From assembly GCF_034059295.1 (NCBI RefSeq), contig NZ_CP139141.1, positions 2,091,001 through 2,155,000 of the forward strand: DNA of 64,000 bases. Reading direction: 5' to 3'. Below the pieces are notes generated by a model. That model was not told the DNA's origin and did not search any database. It saw nothing but the letters and a program-made list of their open reading frames with translations. This document shows, piece by piece, positions 25,790 to 34,379 of the stretch; positions within the stretch are counted from its first letter, which is position 1, and each line of letters starts with the position of its first letter. The position numbers were made by a program, and so were the translations under genes. The DNA comes from Pseudomonas sp. HR96 (lineage in GTDB: Bacteria > Pseudomonadota > Gammaproteobacteria > Pseudomonadales > Pseudomonadaceae).

Positions 25790-27874
25790 ATGCTCCCTAC
25801 CAGCTACAGCGGCGTACTGGTCGCTTTCTCCCTGCTCGTTGCCATCCTGGCGTCCTATACGGCGCTGAACATGGCCGGGCGTGTGTCCAGTGCGCATGGC
25901 AAAGCGGCGGGTATCTGGCTGGCCGGCGGCTCCTTCGCCATGGGTTTTGGGGTGTGGTCGATGCATTTCGTCGGCATGCTGGCGTTCAGCTTGCCGATCA
26001 GCATCAGCTATGACCTCTTGTACACCGGCCTGTCGCTGTTGATCGCCATTGCCTCTTCGGCGTTCGCCCTGTGGGTGGTGTGTCAGAAAGAGCTGCCGAC
26101 CTTACGCCTGGTGCTCGGCGCAATCTTCATGGGAGCGGGCATCGCCGCAATGCATTACACCGGCATGCACGCGATGCTGATGGAGCCCGGTATCGTGTAT
26201 GACCCGCTGTTGTTCGCGGTCTCGGTGCTGATCGCGATGCTCGCCTCGGGCGCGGCCCTGTGGATCGCTTTCCGTCTGCGCCGTGATACCGCCAGGGTGG
26301 TGTACGCCCGCATTGGCGCCTCGCTGGTGATGGGCTGCGCCATCGTCGGCATGCATTACACCGGCATGGCCGCCGCCGAATTCCCCTTGGGCAGCTACTG
26401 CGGCGCGGCCAACAACGGCATGGAGAACAAATGGCTGGCGGTGCTGGTCATCGTCGTCAGCCTGGCGGTGTTCGCTATCGCTTTGATCGTCTCGATGCTC
26501 GATGCGCGCACCAATATCCTCGCCACCTCGCTGGACGAAGCCAACAGCGAGCTGGTCAAGCTGGCCTTGCATGACACCCTGACCCGCCTGCCCAATCGGG
26601 TGCTGTTGGGCGATCGCCTGGACCAGGCGATCCAGAAGACCAATCGCGGCAGCAAGAAGCACTTTGCCGTGTTGTTCATGGATCTGGACGGCTTCAAGGG
26701 CGTCAATGACGTCTACGGCCACCATATCGGCGACCTGTTGTTGATCGAAGTGGCCCGGCGCATTTCCGAAACCAAGCGTGGCGAGGATACCGTGGCGCGC
26801 CTGGGCGGCGATGAATTCGTCCTGCTGATCGACCCGGGGGAGCCGGAAGACGCAGCCGCACTGGCCCAGCGCCTGGTCGAGTCGATCGGCAAGCCCTACA
26901 ACATCTCGCGCAACACCGTGCACGTCACCGCCAGCGTCGGCATCGCCATCTACCCGCTGGACGGGGCGACCGTGCATGAGCTGATGATCAACGCCGATGC
27001 GGCCATGTACCACGCCAAGGAGCTGGGACGTAACAGCTATTGCTTCTTCGAGAAGGCGATGAACACCAACGCGCACCAGCAGCTCAAGCTGCAGCAGGAC
27101 CTGCGCAAGGCCATCGATGCCCGGGAGTTTCTCCTGCACTACCAGCCCAAGGTGCTCGCGCCCAACGGCCCGATGATCGGGGTCGAAGCGCTGCTGCGCT
27201 GGCAAAGCCCGGAACATGGCCTGGTGCCGCCGGACCGTTTCCTGCCGCTGGCCGAACGCACCGGCATGATCGTGCCGATCGGCAACTGGGTGATCGACGA
27301 AGCCTGCCGGCAGATGCGTGAATGGCAGAAGCAAGGGCACCTGGAGTGGAGCATTGCCGTCAACCTGTCCACGGTGCAGCTGGCGCACGCCGGCCTGGTC
27401 GACGTGGTGCGTTCGGCGCTGGAACGCCATCAGCTCGATGCTCGCCACCTGGTGCTGGAAGTGACCGAGTCCACCGCCATGCGCGACGCCGAGGCCAGCC
27501 TGATTATCCTCGACCAGCTGGCCAAGTTGGGCGTGAGCATTTCCATCGACGACTTCGGCACCGGTTACTCCAGCCTGCTGTACCTCAAGCGGCTGCCGGC
27601 CAATGAGCTGAAGATCGACCGTGGTTTCGTCACCGAGCTGGCGCAGGGCAACGACGATGCGGCTATCGTTTCAGCCATTGTCGCGCTGGGCCAGACCCTG
27701 GGCCTCAAGATCGTCGCCGAAGGGGTGGAAACCGCCGAGCAGCAAGCGCTGTTGACGCGCCTGGGCTGCAACACCCTGCAGGGCTATCTGTTGGGTCGCC
27801 CGGTGCCAGCGGAGCAATTGACCACATCGTTGGCGGCGCTGGGTACCTCTCCAGTTGGCGTGGCAACACCCTGA
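25790..27874 (+). CDS. mucR: MHYT-GGDEF-EAL cyclic-di-GMP protein, MucR-like
   Basis: A 694-residue inner membrane protein. Seven helices carry three MHYT motifs (MHFVGM at 58, MHYTGM at 121 and 188), thought to bind copper and sense small gases. A GGDEF domain follows with intact RLGG-DEF (339-343), then an EAL domain (E466-A-L, EVTEST, DDFGTGYSS, EGVETAEQ), so both cyclic-di-GMP synthesis and breakdown are possible. Length and order match P. aeruginosa MucR (PA1727), which feeds cyclic-di-GMP to alginate production. ATG 25790 is favoured over the ATG at 25766 because it starts just before TM1. A possible TATAGT -10 lies upstream near 25721. Confidence 0.92.
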   Translation: MLPTSYSGVLVAFSLLVAILASYTALNMAGRVSSAHGKAAGIWLAGGSFAMGFGVWSMHFVGMLAFSLPISISYDLLYTGLSLLIAIASSAFALWVVCQKELPTLRLVLGAIFMGAGIAAMHYTGMHAMLMEPGIVYDPLLFAVSVLIAMLASGAALWIAFRLRRDTARVVYARIGASLVMGCAIVGMHYTGMAAAEFPLGSYCGAANNGMENKWLAVLVIVVSLAVFAIALIVSMLDARTNILATSLDEANSELVKLALHDTLTRLPNRVLLGDRLDQAIQKTNRGSKKHFAVLFMDLDGFKGVNDVYGHHIGDLLLIEVARRISETKRGEDTVARLGGDEFVLLIDPGEPEDAAALAQRLVESIGKPYNISRNTVHVTASVGIAIYPLDGATVHELMINADAAMYHAKELGRNSYCFFEKAMNTNAHQQLKLQQDLRKAIDAREFLLHYQPKVLAPNGPMIGVEALLRWQSPEHGLVPPDRFLPLAERTGMIVPIGNWVIDEACRQMREWQKQGHLEWSIAVNLSTVQLAHAGLVDVVRSALERHQLDARHLVLEVTESTAMRDAEASLIILDQLAKLGVSISIDDFGTGYSSLLYLKRLPANELKIDRGFVTELAQGNDDAAIVSAIVALGQTLGLKIVAEGVETAEQQALLTRLGCNTLQGYLLGRPVPAEQLTTSLAALGTSPVGVATP

Positions 27875-27955
27875 CGGGCGTACTCGGCGCAACGTTTTCC
27901 TGACTTGGTGGTCAACTTGTTGGCTGATCACTTACACAAACAAGGAATGCGCTCC

Positions 27956-28192
27956 ATGACTGAACTGCACCGTTTCGATGTTCACTACACCTTCAACGGC
28001 GAGCCGCGCGAGCACCGGTTCGAGCTGCCTGAGGCATCGCTCAGCCTGGAGGAGGCTGCCATGCACCTGATGCAGCTGCATTTCGGCGATGGCGAGAACA
28101 GCCTGCTGATGCCCTCGGCCGATGCTACCGCGCAAGAGATTCTCGAGCAGGCGGCCAATCTGGGGATCGAGTTGCGCCGGCCTCATTTGTAG
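27956..28192 (+). CDS. Hypothetical protein, 78 aa
   Basis: A small acidic protein MTELHRFDVHYTFNGEPREH, with an amphipathic middle (LSLEEAAMHLMQLHFGDGEN) and a C-terminal helix. The wording suggests a compact alpha-beta fold without export signal. AAGGA lies about 10 bases before ATG 27956. It follows mucR by 81 bases on the same strand and might share its transcript. I recognise it only as a conserved Pseudomonas-type hypothetical. Confidence 0.7.
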   Translation: MTELHRFDVHYTFNGEPREHRFELPEASLSLEEAAMHLMQLHFGDGENSLLMPSADATAQEILEQAANLGIELRRPHL

Positions 28193-28276
28193 GGCCGAGC
28201 CTGCTGGGGAAAGCGTCGCGCCTGTTCCCGAGCGAGCTCGGTCCTGCGGGCGATGGCCGAGAGGCATGGGCCGGGC

Positions 28277-28438
28277 TCAGCCCAAGCCCATGGCACCGTC
28301 TTCCAACAGGTCATCATCGAGGATGTTGGGGTCGAGCCCCGCTTCGCCGTCGTCCAGGTCGTTGAGCGGCGCCTCGTCGATGCCGGGACCGTGGTCCAAT
28401 TCGTTATCTTCTTGCGGGGGCGTGGTGGCCGTGGCCAT
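28277..28438 (-). CDS. Acidic 53-residue protein
   Basis: A very short gene with a clear ribosome binding site (AAAGGAG, 7 bases before ATG). The product starts MATATTPPQEDNELDHGPGI and continues with many Asp/Glu and Leu (AGLDPNILDDDLLEDGAMGL), with no basic residues. It is likely unstructured or a small acidic partner protein. It lies 84 bases downstream of the DUF6388 gene on the same strand. Function unknown. Confidence 0.65.
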   Translation of the reverse strand: MATATTPPQEDNELDHGPGIDEAPLNDLDDGEAGLDPNILDDDLLEDGAMGLG

Positions 28439-28522
28439 GGGTAGGCTCCTTTGAGGTGCAAGCCCCGAAGCGGGGCCATGCCGATTGGACAGCGGCCGCG
28501 CCCATCGTTCGCCCTGCGCGCC

Positions 28523-28834
28523 TCAGTCCTCGATTTCGTTGAGCTGGCGATACTCTTCCCATTCCATGCCCAGTGCCTCGGCCACCTCCTGATGCACCTC
28601 GGTGCGCATGGCCTTGAGCTCTTCAGGGCTGCGGGCGATGGTCTGCAGCACCAGTTCCCACACCTCGAGCCCTGCATCCTCGGCGTGCGCCTCGAACTCC
28701 CACTCCACCTGCTGGGCCTGTTCCCGGGGGCTGAGGTCCTTGATCTGCGCTTGCAGGTCCGGCTGGCCGGCGAGGAAGGTGTCGAGCGCCGCCTGATGGC
28801 GCTGTTCTTTGGGGATGAGGGCGATCTGGGTCAT
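28523..28834 (-). CDS. DUF6388 family protein
   Basis: A 103-residue helical protein with N-terminal EQRHQAALDTFLAGQPDLQA and C-terminal LKAMRTEVHQEVAEALGMEW followed by EEYRQLNEIED. The paired EQRH-A-F and REVAEA-GMEWEEYR blocks are those of DUF6388, known mainly from Pseudomonas and of unknown role. ATG 28834; the ribosome binding site is weak. Confidence 0.78.
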   Translation of the reverse strand: MTQIALIPKEQRHQAALDTFLAGQPDLQAQIKDLSPREQAQQVEWEFEAHAEDAGLEVWELVLQTIARSPEELKAMRTEVHQEVAEALGMEWEEYRQLNEIED

Positions 28835-28953
28835 GGTCGGGCCTGTAGCGGAGGCTGAAATAAACCCGGCCATGATGCCACAGCCGCGACGTCGAGGCCC
28901 TGCGCTGTGGCTCGCGAGATGATAAAATCGCCGGCTTATCTTGCGGAGGGCAT

Positions 28954-29538
28954 GTGGTGCGCAACTTGACGGTGATGGCGATGTTCCTGGTGCTGGGCGG
29001 CTGCGGCAGCGCGGTGGAAAACGCGGCCAAGGCGGTACTGGCCCAGGTGGACAATCCCAAGTCGGCACGTTTCAACAATGTCCGCTCCACCCCGGAGGGC
29101 AACATCTGCGGTCAGGTCAAATACAAGGACGCCAGCGGCAACTACAGCGGCTACATGGCTTACGCCGCCATTCGCCATGACGACGGCTACGAGGCGGTAA
29201 TCGACCGCGACGGCAACAATGCCACCGTACGCGCCATCTGCACCGCGCCCCAGGATCTGGCACTGGCGCAGATGTCCGGCAATGCTGGCGCCCAGGCCAG
29301 CACCGGCAAATGGCAGGTGCGCATTGCCTCGGGCAGCAACATGGGCAACATCACCGACATGGCTTCGCGCCTGGTCGAGGGCGGCTTCATGGCCAACTTC
29401 GTTCAGCAGAACGGCGAGACCCAGGTATACCTGGGGCCCTACGACAGCAAGGCCGAGGCCGAGCAGAAGCGCGGCGAGCTGATGGCGTCCAAGGGTATCG
29501 ACTCGCTGGTGCTGCCGTTCGACAGCACTGCCAAGTAG
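28954..29538 (+). CDS. SPOR-domain lipoprotein
   Basis: A 194-residue protein with a lipoprotein signal peptide (FLVLGGC, cysteine at about residue 17). A first domain follows (KSARFNNVRSTPEGNICGQV, a pattern also seen in proteins that report on envelope state), then a C-terminal SPOR domain (about residues 118-190: WQVRIASGSNMGNITDMASR, VYLGPYDSKAEAEQKRGELM). SPOR domains bind denuded glycan at septa, so envelope or division-site localisation is likely. GTG 28954 follows GCGGAGGG. Confidence 0.8.
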   Translation: MVRNLTVMAMFLVLGGCGSAVENAAKAVLAQVDNPKSARFNNVRSTPEGNICGQVKYKDASGNYSGYMAYAAIRHDDGYEAVIDRDGNNATVRAICTAPQDLALAQMSGNAGAQASTGKWQVRIASGSNMGNITDMASRLVEGGFMANFVQQNGETQVYLGPYDSKAEAEQKRGELMASKGIDSLVLPFDSTAK

Positions 29539-29565
29539 GCCAAAGAGTTACAAATAGGCGCTGGT

Positions 29566-30255
29566 TCAGCTGCAGGCCTTGAGGTTCACCGCGCCGACGA
29601 ACTCGTTGCCATGCCCCATCACGCAGGCCACCTGCTGATTGCGGTGCTGTTCCCAGCCCTGCACCGGGTAGGTCTTGTTCCAGGCCTCGTAGAGCTGGCG
29701 ATCCTGGCGCGACAGCTTCAGCCCGTAGCGCTTGCTCATGTAGAAGTAGGTGCGCGCGATCATTCCGCGGATCGACGGGCGCGGCATGACCTTCTTCGCC
29801 TTGAAGTCGACCTGTGTCAGGCAGGAGCCGTATTGGCCCGGTTGCGCCGGGACCCAGCCGAAACTGAAGTTGTTACGATCGCCATTGACCTCGCCAATGC
29901 TCGGCACCAGATTGTGCAGGTCGGCTTCGGCCCGCTGGTAGACCTGATCGTTGCGCGTGCAGTTCTTGCGCCCGCCGTTCTGCCAGCACTGGCGTTGGTG
30001 GCCGATCTGCCAGGCCGGGACAATGTGCTCCCATTCGATTCGCGCAGCGCGGGCGGCGTTCTTGCGCGGCACATAACCGCAGGCGGCAAGATGGACGCGA
30101 TTGCCGCTGTATTTGCAGCCGCAATAGAATTCGGTGGACTGCGGCGCATACAGTTGCCAAGCGATCTTCTTGGCTTCGCTGAAGGTACGCGGTGCCTGGG
30201 CAGCTGCGGCGCAGCTCAGCAACAGCAGGCTGGCCGCCAGTAAAACCGATTTCAC
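29566..30255 (-). CDS. endA: Endonuclease I (periplasmic DNase)
   Basis: A 229-residue nuclease with a signal peptide (residues 1-19). The Endonuclease_1 core has IEWEHIVPAWQIGHQRQCWQ, the catalytic histidine in WEHIVPA, RAEADLHNLVPSIGEVNGDR and NNFSFGW, plus paired cysteines. It is a periplasmic double-strand DNase like E. coli EndA. The start is GTG 30255. It lies 3 bases after the DUF1654 gene on the same strand, so the two are probably co-transcribed. Confidence 0.95.
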   Translation of the reverse strand: MKSVLLAASLLLLSCAAAAQAPRTFSEAKKIAWQLYAPQSTEFYCGCKYSGNRVHLAACGYVPRKNAARAARIEWEHIVPAWQIGHQRQCWQNGGRKNCTRNDQVYQRAEADLHNLVPSIGEVNGDRNNFSFGWVPAQPGQYGSCLTQVDFKAKKVMPRPSIRGMIARTYFYMSKRYGLKLSRQDRQLYEAWNKTYPVQGWEQHRNQQVACVMGHGNEFVGAVNLKACS

Positions 30256-30258
30256 GGG

Positions 30259-30504
30259 TCAGTCTTCCTGGGGCACGACCCAGAATATCTGGATGCCGCC
30301 ATCATCGCGCCAGGCGAGGGTGACGTTGTCGTTCTCGGCGATCTCCGCAAGCATCTGGTCCCAGTCAGCCGGCGACTCGTGAGGCATTCTAAAGATCAGC
30401 GCCGAGCGGGCTTTCTGCGCGTTGGGCGAGTTGATGATTTTCTGGATGCGCACGCCCAGCTGCTCATAGCTGCTGGGGAGAGAAGCGGCGGAGGAGGCTG
30501 CCAC
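30259..30504 (-). CDS. DUF1654 family protein
   Basis: An 81-residue protein with SSYEQLGVRIQKIINSPNAQ, KARSALIFRMPHESPADWDQ and EIAENDNVTLAWRDDGGIQI, the hallmark of DUF1654, a family found mainly in Pseudomonas and sometimes LexA- or phage-linked. GTG 30504 is chosen because AAGGAAC lies 7 bases upstream and the conserved part follows; a longer frame upstream overlaps the ribose promoter. endA follows at once. Confidence 0.85.
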   Translation of the reverse strand: MAASSAASLPSSYEQLGVRIQKIINSPNAQKARSALIFRMPHESPADWDQMLAEIAENDNVTLAWRDDGGIQIFWVVPQED

Positions 30505-30640
30505 GGGTCGTTCCTTGTAGAGGCGTTGATGATGGTGTGCTGTATGCGCATACAGTATTTCACATTTGAGCGATCCGCAAGCTATTGCAACATTTGCTTG
30601 CACCATTTTTGGGTTAAACGATTCTCCTGCTTGACGGCGA

Positions 30641-30669
30641 TTGACAAAGTTTTGGAGTGTTCGCATAGT
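30641..30669 (+). promoter_or_regulatory. rbsB: Promoter of the ribose operon
   Basis: TTGACA (30641-30646), a 17-base spacer, CATAGT (30664-30669). Transcription would start near 30676, right at the LacI-type palindrome, which is the geometry of repression by steric block. Confidence 0.7.
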
Positions 30670-30676
30670 CGCACTA

Positions 30677-30690
30677 CGCAAACGTTTGCG
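30677..30690 (+). promoter_or_regulatory. RbsR operator
   Basis: CGCAAACGTTTGCG is a perfect 14-bp palindrome with the central CG and AAACGTTT core of LacI/GalR-family operators. It overlaps the predicted transcription start of rbsB. RbsR, encoded in the same operon, is the expected ligand. Confidence 0.8.
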
Positions 30691-30781
30691 ACTGAAGGCT
30701 TCATCGGCTTTTGCCGCGATCGCCTATAGTCATCAGCGCAACCTGTTGCTCCAAAACAATCATAAGATCGGAGTGTTTCCC

Positions 30782-31738
30782 ATGAGTCTGCCATTCCCCG
30801 GCCGTCTGCTTGCTGCATCCCTGCTCGCTGCTGCCTGCGCCCTCGCTCCGCTGTCCCCGGCCATGGCCGACACCGCCAAGCCCAAGGTGGCCCTGGTGAT
30901 GAAGTCCCTCGCCAACGAGTTCTTCCTGACCATGGAAGACGGTGCCAAGGCCTATCAAAAAGACCACAGCGCCGACTTTGACCTGGTGTCCAACGGCATC
31001 AAGGACGAGTCCGACACCGCCGCGCAAATCCGTATCGTCGAACAGATGATCGTCTCCAAGGTCGATGCACTGGTCATCGCCCCCGCCGATTCCAAGGCCC
31101 TGGTGCCGGTGATCAAGAAGGCCAAGGACGCCGGCATCATGGTCATCAACATCGACAACCAGCTGGACCCCGACGTGCTCAAGAGCAAGAACCTGGACGT
31201 GCCTTTCGTAGGCCCGGACAACCGCAAGGGTGCGCGTCTGGTGGGTGACTACCTGGCCACCAAACTGCAGAAGGGCGATGAGGTCGGCATCATCGAAGGC
31301 GTGTCTACCACCACCAACGCGCAGATGCGCACCGCCGGCTTCAAGGACGCCATGGACGCGGCCGGCATGAAGATCGACTCCACCCAATCGGGCAACTGGG
31401 AAATCGACAAGGGCAACGCGGTGGCCGCCGCCATGCTCAACGAATACCCCAACCTCAAGGCTCTGCTGGCTGGCAACGACAGCATGGCGCTGGGCGCCGT
31501 GTCGGCGGTGCGCGCCGCCGGCAAGGCGGGCAAGGTGCAGGTCGTTGGGTATGACAACATCAACGCCATCAAGCCGATGCTCAAGGACGGCCGCGTGCTC
31601 GCCACCGCCGACCAGTTCGCCGCCAAGCAGGCGGTGTTCGGCATTCAGGCGGCGCTCAAGCTGGTCAAGCACGAAAAGGTCGACGTCGACGCCAATAACG
31701 TCATCCAGACCCCGGTCGAGCTGGTCACCAAGCCGTAA
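30782..31738 (+). CDS. rbsB: Ribose ABC transporter, periplasmic binding protein
   Basis: A 318-residue sugar-binding protein. It has a signal peptide (residues 1-31, ending PAMA), then PKVALVMKSLANEFFLTMED, VDALVIAPADSKALVPVIKK, VINIDNQLD, FVGPDNRKGARLVGDYL, GVSTTTNAQMRTAGFKDAMD and VVGYDNINAIKPMLKDGRVL. These are the two-lobe periplasmic binding protein fold of the RbsB group. It delivers ribose to RbsAC. The first gene after the promoter and operator; a 60-base gap separates it from rbsA. Confidence 0.96.
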   Translation: MSLPFPGRLLAASLLAAACALAPLSPAMADTAKPKVALVMKSLANEFFLTMEDGAKAYQKDHSADFDLVSNGIKDESDTAAQIRIVEQMIVSKVDALVIAPADSKALVPVIKKAKDAGIMVINIDNQLDPDVLKSKNLDVPFVGPDNRKGARLVGDYLATKLQKGDEVGIIEGVSTTTNAQMRTAGFKDAMDAAGMKIDSTQSGNWEIDKGNAVAAAMLNEYPNLKALLAGNDSMALGAVSAVRAAGKAGKVQVVGYDNINAIKPMLKDGRVLATADQFAAKQAVFGIQAALKLVKHEKVDVDANNVIQTPVELVTKP

Positions 31739-31798
31739 CCCGCCTTTGTCCTTCTAGTAGGCGCCCGCCTCACAGCGCGGGCGTCATGGAGAGCTGCC

Positions 31799-33352
31799 AT
31801 GTCAGGCAATGCTGAAAACGTCGTGCTCTCGGTCAGCGGCATTGGCAAGACCTACGCCCAGCCGGTGCTGGGCAGTATCGACCTGCAACTGCTACGCGGC
31901 GAAGTGCTGGCGCTGACCGGTGAAAACGGCGCGGGCAAGAGCACGCTGTCGAAGATCATCGGCGGCCTGGAATCGCCCACCACCGGCACCATGCTTTACC
32001 AGGGGCAGCCCTTCGCACCCACCAGCCGCACCGTCGCCGAAGGGCAGGGTGTGCGCATGGTGATGCAGGAACTCAACCTGCTGCCGACCTTGTCGGTCGC
32101 GGAAAACCTGTTTCTCGACAACCTGCCCAGCCGCGGTGGCTGGATCAACCGCAAGCGGCTGCGCCAGGCCGCCCTGCAAGCCATGGAGCAGGTGGGCCTG
32201 CAGGCCATCGACCCGGACACGCCGGTGGGCGAGCTGGGGATCGGCCATCAGCAGATGGTCGAGATCGCCCGCAACCTGATCGGCGACTGCCGCGTGCTGA
32301 TTCTCGACGAGCCGACCGCCATGCTCACCTCGCGCGAGGTGGAAATGCTGTTCGAACAGATCACCCGGCTGCGCGCCCGTGGCGTGTCCATCGTCTATAT
32401 CTCGCACCGCCTCGAAGAGCTGGCCCGCGTGGCGCAACGCATCGCCGTGCTGCGCGACGGCCAACTGGTGTGCGTGGAGCAGATGTCTCGCTACGACAGC
32501 GCCCAGCTGGTCACCCTGATGGTCGGCCGCGAGTTGGGCGAGCAGCTCGACCTGGGCCAGCGGCAGATCGGTGCACCGCTGTTCAAGGTCCAGGGCATGA
32601 CCCGCGCCGGCAAGGTCGAAGACGTCTCCTTCGAAGTGCGGGCCGGTGAGATCTACGGAATTTCCGGGCTGATCGGCGCCGGGCGTACCGAGTTGATGCG
32701 GCTGATCTTCGGCGCCGACAAGGCCGACAGCGGCAGCGTCTCAGTCGGTTCGCCGCCGGTGCCGGTGGTCATTCGTTCGCCCGCCGACGCCGTGCGCCAC
32801 GGGATCGCCTTGATCACCGAGGACCGCAAGGGCGAGGGCCTCCTGTTGTCGCAGTCGATTGCTGGCAACGTGGCGCTGGGCAACATGCCCGCCATTTCCC
32901 ATGGCGGCATGGTTGATGGCAACGCCGAGCACGCGTTGGCGCGGCGCCAGGTGGAGGCCATGCGCATCCGCAGCTCGAGCACCGAGCAGCGGGTCAGCGA
33001 GCTGTCCGGTGGCAACCAGCAGAAGGTGGTGATCGGCCGCTGGCTGGAACGCGACTGCCAGGTGCTGCTGTTCGACGAGCCGACGCGCGGCATCGATGTC
33101 GGCGCCAAGTTCGACATCTATGCCCTGCTCGGCGAGTTGACACGCCAGGGCAAGGCGCTGGTGGTGGTGTCCAGCGACCTGCGCGAACTGATGTTGATCT
33201 GCGACCGCATCGGCGTGCTGTCGGCCGGGCGATTGATCGAAACCTTCCAGCGTGACAGCTGGACTCAGGATGAGCTACTGGCCGCGGCTTTCGCGGGCTA
33301 CAAGCGACGTGATGCGTTGGTGGATGCACCAGCGCCCAGGAATCAAGCATGA
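31799..33352 (+). CDS. rbsA: Ribose ABC transporter, duplicated ATPase
   Basis: A 517-residue protein with two ABC domains, as in sugar importers. The first has Walker A GENGAGKST, signature LGIGHQQMVEIARN and Walker B VLILDEPTAML. The second has a degenerate Walker A region (SGLIGAGRTELMR), signature LSGGNQQKVVIGRWL and VLLFDEPTRGIDVGAK. The degenerate second site is normal for this family. It ends with an ATGA overlap onto rbsC. Confidence 0.97.
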   Translation: MSGNAENVVLSVSGIGKTYAQPVLGSIDLQLLRGEVLALTGENGAGKSTLSKIIGGLESPTTGTMLYQGQPFAPTSRTVAEGQGVRMVMQELNLLPTLSVAENLFLDNLPSRGGWINRKRLRQAALQAMEQVGLQAIDPDTPVGELGIGHQQMVEIARNLIGDCRVLILDEPTAMLTSREVEMLFEQITRLRARGVSIVYISHRLEELARVAQRIAVLRDGQLVCVEQMSRYDSAQLVTLMVGRELGEQLDLGQRQIGAPLFKVQGMTRAGKVEDVSFEVRAGEIYGISGLIGAGRTELMRLIFGADKADSGSVSVGSPPVPVVIRSPADAVRHGIALITEDRKGEGLLLSQSIAGNVALGNMPAISHGGMVDGNAEHALARRQVEAMRIRSSSTEQRVSELSGGNQQKVVIGRWLERDCQVLLFDEPTRGIDVGAKFDIYALLGELTRQGKALVVVSSDLRELMLICDRIGVLSAGRLIETFQRDSWTQDELLAAAFAGYKRRDALVDAPAPRNQA

Positions 33353-34347
33353 AAACCTCAAGTACTGTAGTACCCCAAGCCACCCCGGCCACCCGCCGCA
33401 GTGGCACCTATTTCGGCCTGGGCACCTACCTGGGCCTGGCCGGCGCGCTGCTGGCCATGGTGGTGCTGTTCTCGCTGCTCAGCGACCACTTTCTGTCGTA
33501 CGCCACGTTCAGCACCCTGGCCAACCAGATCCCCGACCTGATGGTGCTGGCAGTGGGCATGACCTTTGTACTGATCATCGGCGGCATCGACCTGTCGGTC
33601 GGCTCGGTGCTGGCATTGGCGGGTTCGGCGGTCAGCGTGGCGATTCTCGGCTGGGGCTGGGGCGTGGTCCCGGCGTCGATCCTGGGCATGGCCTGCGCCG
33701 CCCTGGCTGGCACCATCACCGGTTCGATCACGGTGGCCTGGCGCATTCCGTCGTTCATCGTTTCACTGGGGGTGCTGGAAATGGCCCGTGGCGTTGCCTA
33801 CCAGATGACCGATTCGCGCACGGCCTACATCGGCGATGCCTTCGCCTGGCTGTCGGACCCGATCGCGTTCGGCATTTCGCCCTCGTTCGTGATCGCCCTG
33901 GCGGTCATAGTGGTTGCGCAACTGGTGCTGACGCGTACAGTGTTCGGCCGTTACCTGATCGGCATCGGCACCAACGAAGAGGCGGTGCGCCTGGCAGGTA
34001 TCAATCCCAAGCCCTACAAGATTCTGGTGTTCAGCCTGATGGGGCTGCTGGCCGGGTTGGCGGCGCTGTTTCAGGTCTCGCGCCTGGAAGCGGCCGACCC
34101 CAATGCTGGCTCCGGGCTGGAGCTGCAGGTGATCGCCGCAGTAGTGATCGGCGGCACCAGCTTGATGGGTGGGCGCGGTTCGGTGGTCAGCACCTTTTTC
34201 GGGGTGTTGATCATCTCGGTACTGGCGGCCGGATTGGCGCAGATCGGCGCTTCCGAACCGACCAAACGGATCATTACCGGGGCTGTGATCGTGATTGCCG
34301 TGGTGCTCGACACTTACCGCAGCAACCGCGCCAGCCGCCGCGTTTAG
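33349..34347 (+). CDS. rbsC: Ribose ABC transporter, permease
   Basis: A 332-residue inner membrane protein with about ten helices. Conserved blocks are FVLIIGGIDLSVGSVLALAG, FIVSLGVLEMARGVAYQMTD, GRYLIGIGTNEEAVRLAGIN and VVIGGTSLMGGRGSVVSTFF, all of the BPD_transp_2/RbsC family. The EAA-like cytoplasmic loop is within the GTNEEAVRLAGI block. Start codon overlaps the rbsA stop by 4 bases, indicating translational coupling. Confidence 0.97.
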   Translation: MKTSSTVVPQATPATRRSGTYFGLGTYLGLAGALLAMVVLFSLLSDHFLSYATFSTLANQIPDLMVLAVGMTFVLIIGGIDLSVGSVLALAGSAVSVAILGWGWGVVPASILGMACAALAGTITGSITVAWRIPSFIVSLGVLEMARGVAYQMTDSRTAYIGDAFAWLSDPIAFGISPSFVIALAVIVVAQLVLTRTVFGRYLIGIGTNEEAVRLAGINPKPYKILVFSLMGLLAGLAALFQVSRLEAADPNAGSGLELQVIAAVVIGGTSLMGGRGSVVSTFFGVLIISVLAAGLAQIGASEPTKRIITGAVIVIAVVLDTYRSNRASRRV

Positions 34348-34379
34348 TACAGGGCCATAGGTTTCAGGGGCAATCAGGC

